From the NCBI RefSeq assembly GCF_030816195.1, contig NZ_JAUSXS010000001.1, positions 4,611,501 through 4,675,500 on the forward strand: a DNA stretch of 64,000 bases. Direction: 5' to 3'. The stretch comes from Pseudomonas sp. W4I3. Its GTDB lineage: Bacteria; Pseudomonadota; Gammaproteobacteria; Pseudomonadales; Pseudomonadaceae. The notes beneath the pieces were generated by a model. That model made no database searches. It was not told the DNA's origin and saw only the letters and a list, made by a program, of their open reading frames with translations. Of the stretch, positions 63,552-64,000 are shown in pieces. A program made the translations under genes and the position numbers. Position 1 is the first letter of the stretch; every line of letters begins with the position of its first letter.

Positions 63552-63632
63552 GGGCGGGCTTGCTCGCGAATGCGGTGGGTCAGTTAGAGGGTTATCAACT
63601 GATACACCGTATTCGCGAACAAGCTCGCGCCT
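63552..63632. repeat. REP pair between the two adhesin genes
   Basis: GGGCGGGCTTGCTCGCGAAT (63552 on) and its approximate inverse CACCGTATTCGCGAACAAGC ending CTCGCGCC (63605-63632) form an imperfect inverted pair. It resembles the repeat after fumC but belongs to a different subfamily. Confidence 0.65.
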
Positions 63633-63675
63633 GCCTGTGGATCTGCATCCGCACCAGGCCAGCTTGGCTTACGCA

Positions 63676-64000
63676 TCAGGGCACCCCCATAACAAGCACA
63701 CCGCTCCCGCTCAGGGCCCCGGCGGACGGTAGGGACCCGGTGCGCCGAACGAGCGAAAACGTCACATCGTCCCCGCCCACGCTGTTGGTGATATGGGTCT
63801 GGAACAAGCCGTTCACAGGCACCGCTGAGCCCGCGCGAATCAGCGCCGTGCCCACGTCCGGATTGGTCATCAGCAGCAGACGTGCGTCGAACGACGATGG
63901 GCTGCCTTTGTACGTAATGGTGATCGGTGTAGTGATACCGCCGTCCGGGCACGAATAGATGAGCCTGCGGTTGATGACGATGGACGATGTCAGCGGGTCC
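63676..64000 (-). CDS. Second fimbrial adhesin paralogue (N-terminus beyond window)
   Basis: The minus-strand frame is open from base 64000 to the stop at 63676 and covers the last 107 residues: IVINRRLIYSCPDGGITTPI, TNPDVGTALIRAGSAVPVNG, ending LSGSGVLVMGVP. It matches the C-terminus of the gene at 62552-63520 nearly residue for residue (VRRAGSLPAAGPISG versus VRRTGSLPSAGALSG). So it is a tandem duplicate whose pilin domain is kept; the adhesive domain lies outside the window. Confidence 0.85.
   Translation of the reverse strand, partial: DPLTSSIVINRRLIYSCPDGGITTPITITYKGSPSSFDARLLLMTNPDVGTALIRAGSAVPVNGLFQTHITNSVGGDDVTFSLVRRTGSLPSAGALSGSGVLVMGVP

Overview
The window looks like chromosomal DNA of a Pseudomonas of the fluorescens group. 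Supporting signs are the GC-rich coding style, GabP, RbdA-like, TrhO, BolA and FumC proteins of Pseudomonas type, REP-type repeats of the 'GGAGCGAGCTTGCTCGC' kind, and an insecticidal toxin-complex (Tc) locus typical of soil and plant pseudomonads. No plasmid or phage replication genes, integrases, transposases or CRISPR arrays are visible.

Layout. 0-10.9 kb is a transport-rich block: an HxlR regulator (cut by the left edge) divergent from an MFS exporter, two EamA exporters, two small unknown proteins, an SP-type MFS porter, a GABA permease (gabP), an OPT-family transporter and a glutathione S-transferase. 11.0-16.7 kb is one 1907-residue gene resembling large Pseudomonas toxins of the dermonecrotic/membrane-targeted class; its C-terminal third carries two tandem ChaN/TIKI-like domains, the first apparently inactivated. 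16.8-18.9 kb is a chemoreceptor. 19.1-23.6 kb holds trmK (frameshifted) and a glucarate module: FCD/GntR regulator, transporter and glucarate dehydratase gudD (frameshifted near its end). 23.6-26.0 kb looks decayed: an orphan antitoxin whose toxin is reduced to 21 codons, the C-terminal piece of a sulfonate-type binding protein, a frameshifted DszC/SfnB-like flavin oxidoreductase and a 25-codon stub that may be a second such gene. 26.0-33.4 kb has DUF2986, a GlxA-type AraC regulator with an isochorismatase-like hydrolase, a YeeE/YedE sulfur transporter, a GNAT acetyltransferase, tRNA-Asn with its terminator, a LysR regulator divergent from an lldD-type FMN dehydrogenase, and a diguanylate cyclase.

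33.4-61.3 kb is, as far as I remember P. aeruginosa PAO1 gene order (PA0861 to PA0854), a conserved chromosomal block: TenA-like protein, rbdA-type c-di-GMP phosphodiesterase, ABC exporter, DsbA/FrnE-like protein, trhO, then bolA, a DUF2059 protein and fumC. Between trhO and bolA sits an 18.5-kb Tc island (40.37-58.79 kb): tccC-like (minus), then tcaA-tcaB-tcaC (plus, tightly coupled), then a second tccC-like gene (minus). TcaA and TcaB together supply the receptor-binding pore subunit, TcaC plus the conserved part of TccC the cocoon, and the two unrelated TccC C-termini would be alternative toxic cargos. Both tccC genes share an 11-bp element at the same distance from the start codon, and the second has a leader hairpin that includes its likely Shine-Dalgarno sequence.

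61.3-64 kb has a REP cluster, a third EamA exporter and two tandem paralogous fimbrial adhesin genes, the second cut by the right edge.

The most interesting items are the duplicated, half-inactivated ChaN/TIKI-like domains of the giant toxin, the Tc island with its two unidentified cargos and shared upstream element, and the 19-26 kb zone with three single-base frame breaks and three truncated genes. The frame breaks could be real decay or sequencing error; the truncations cannot be explained by single-base errors.
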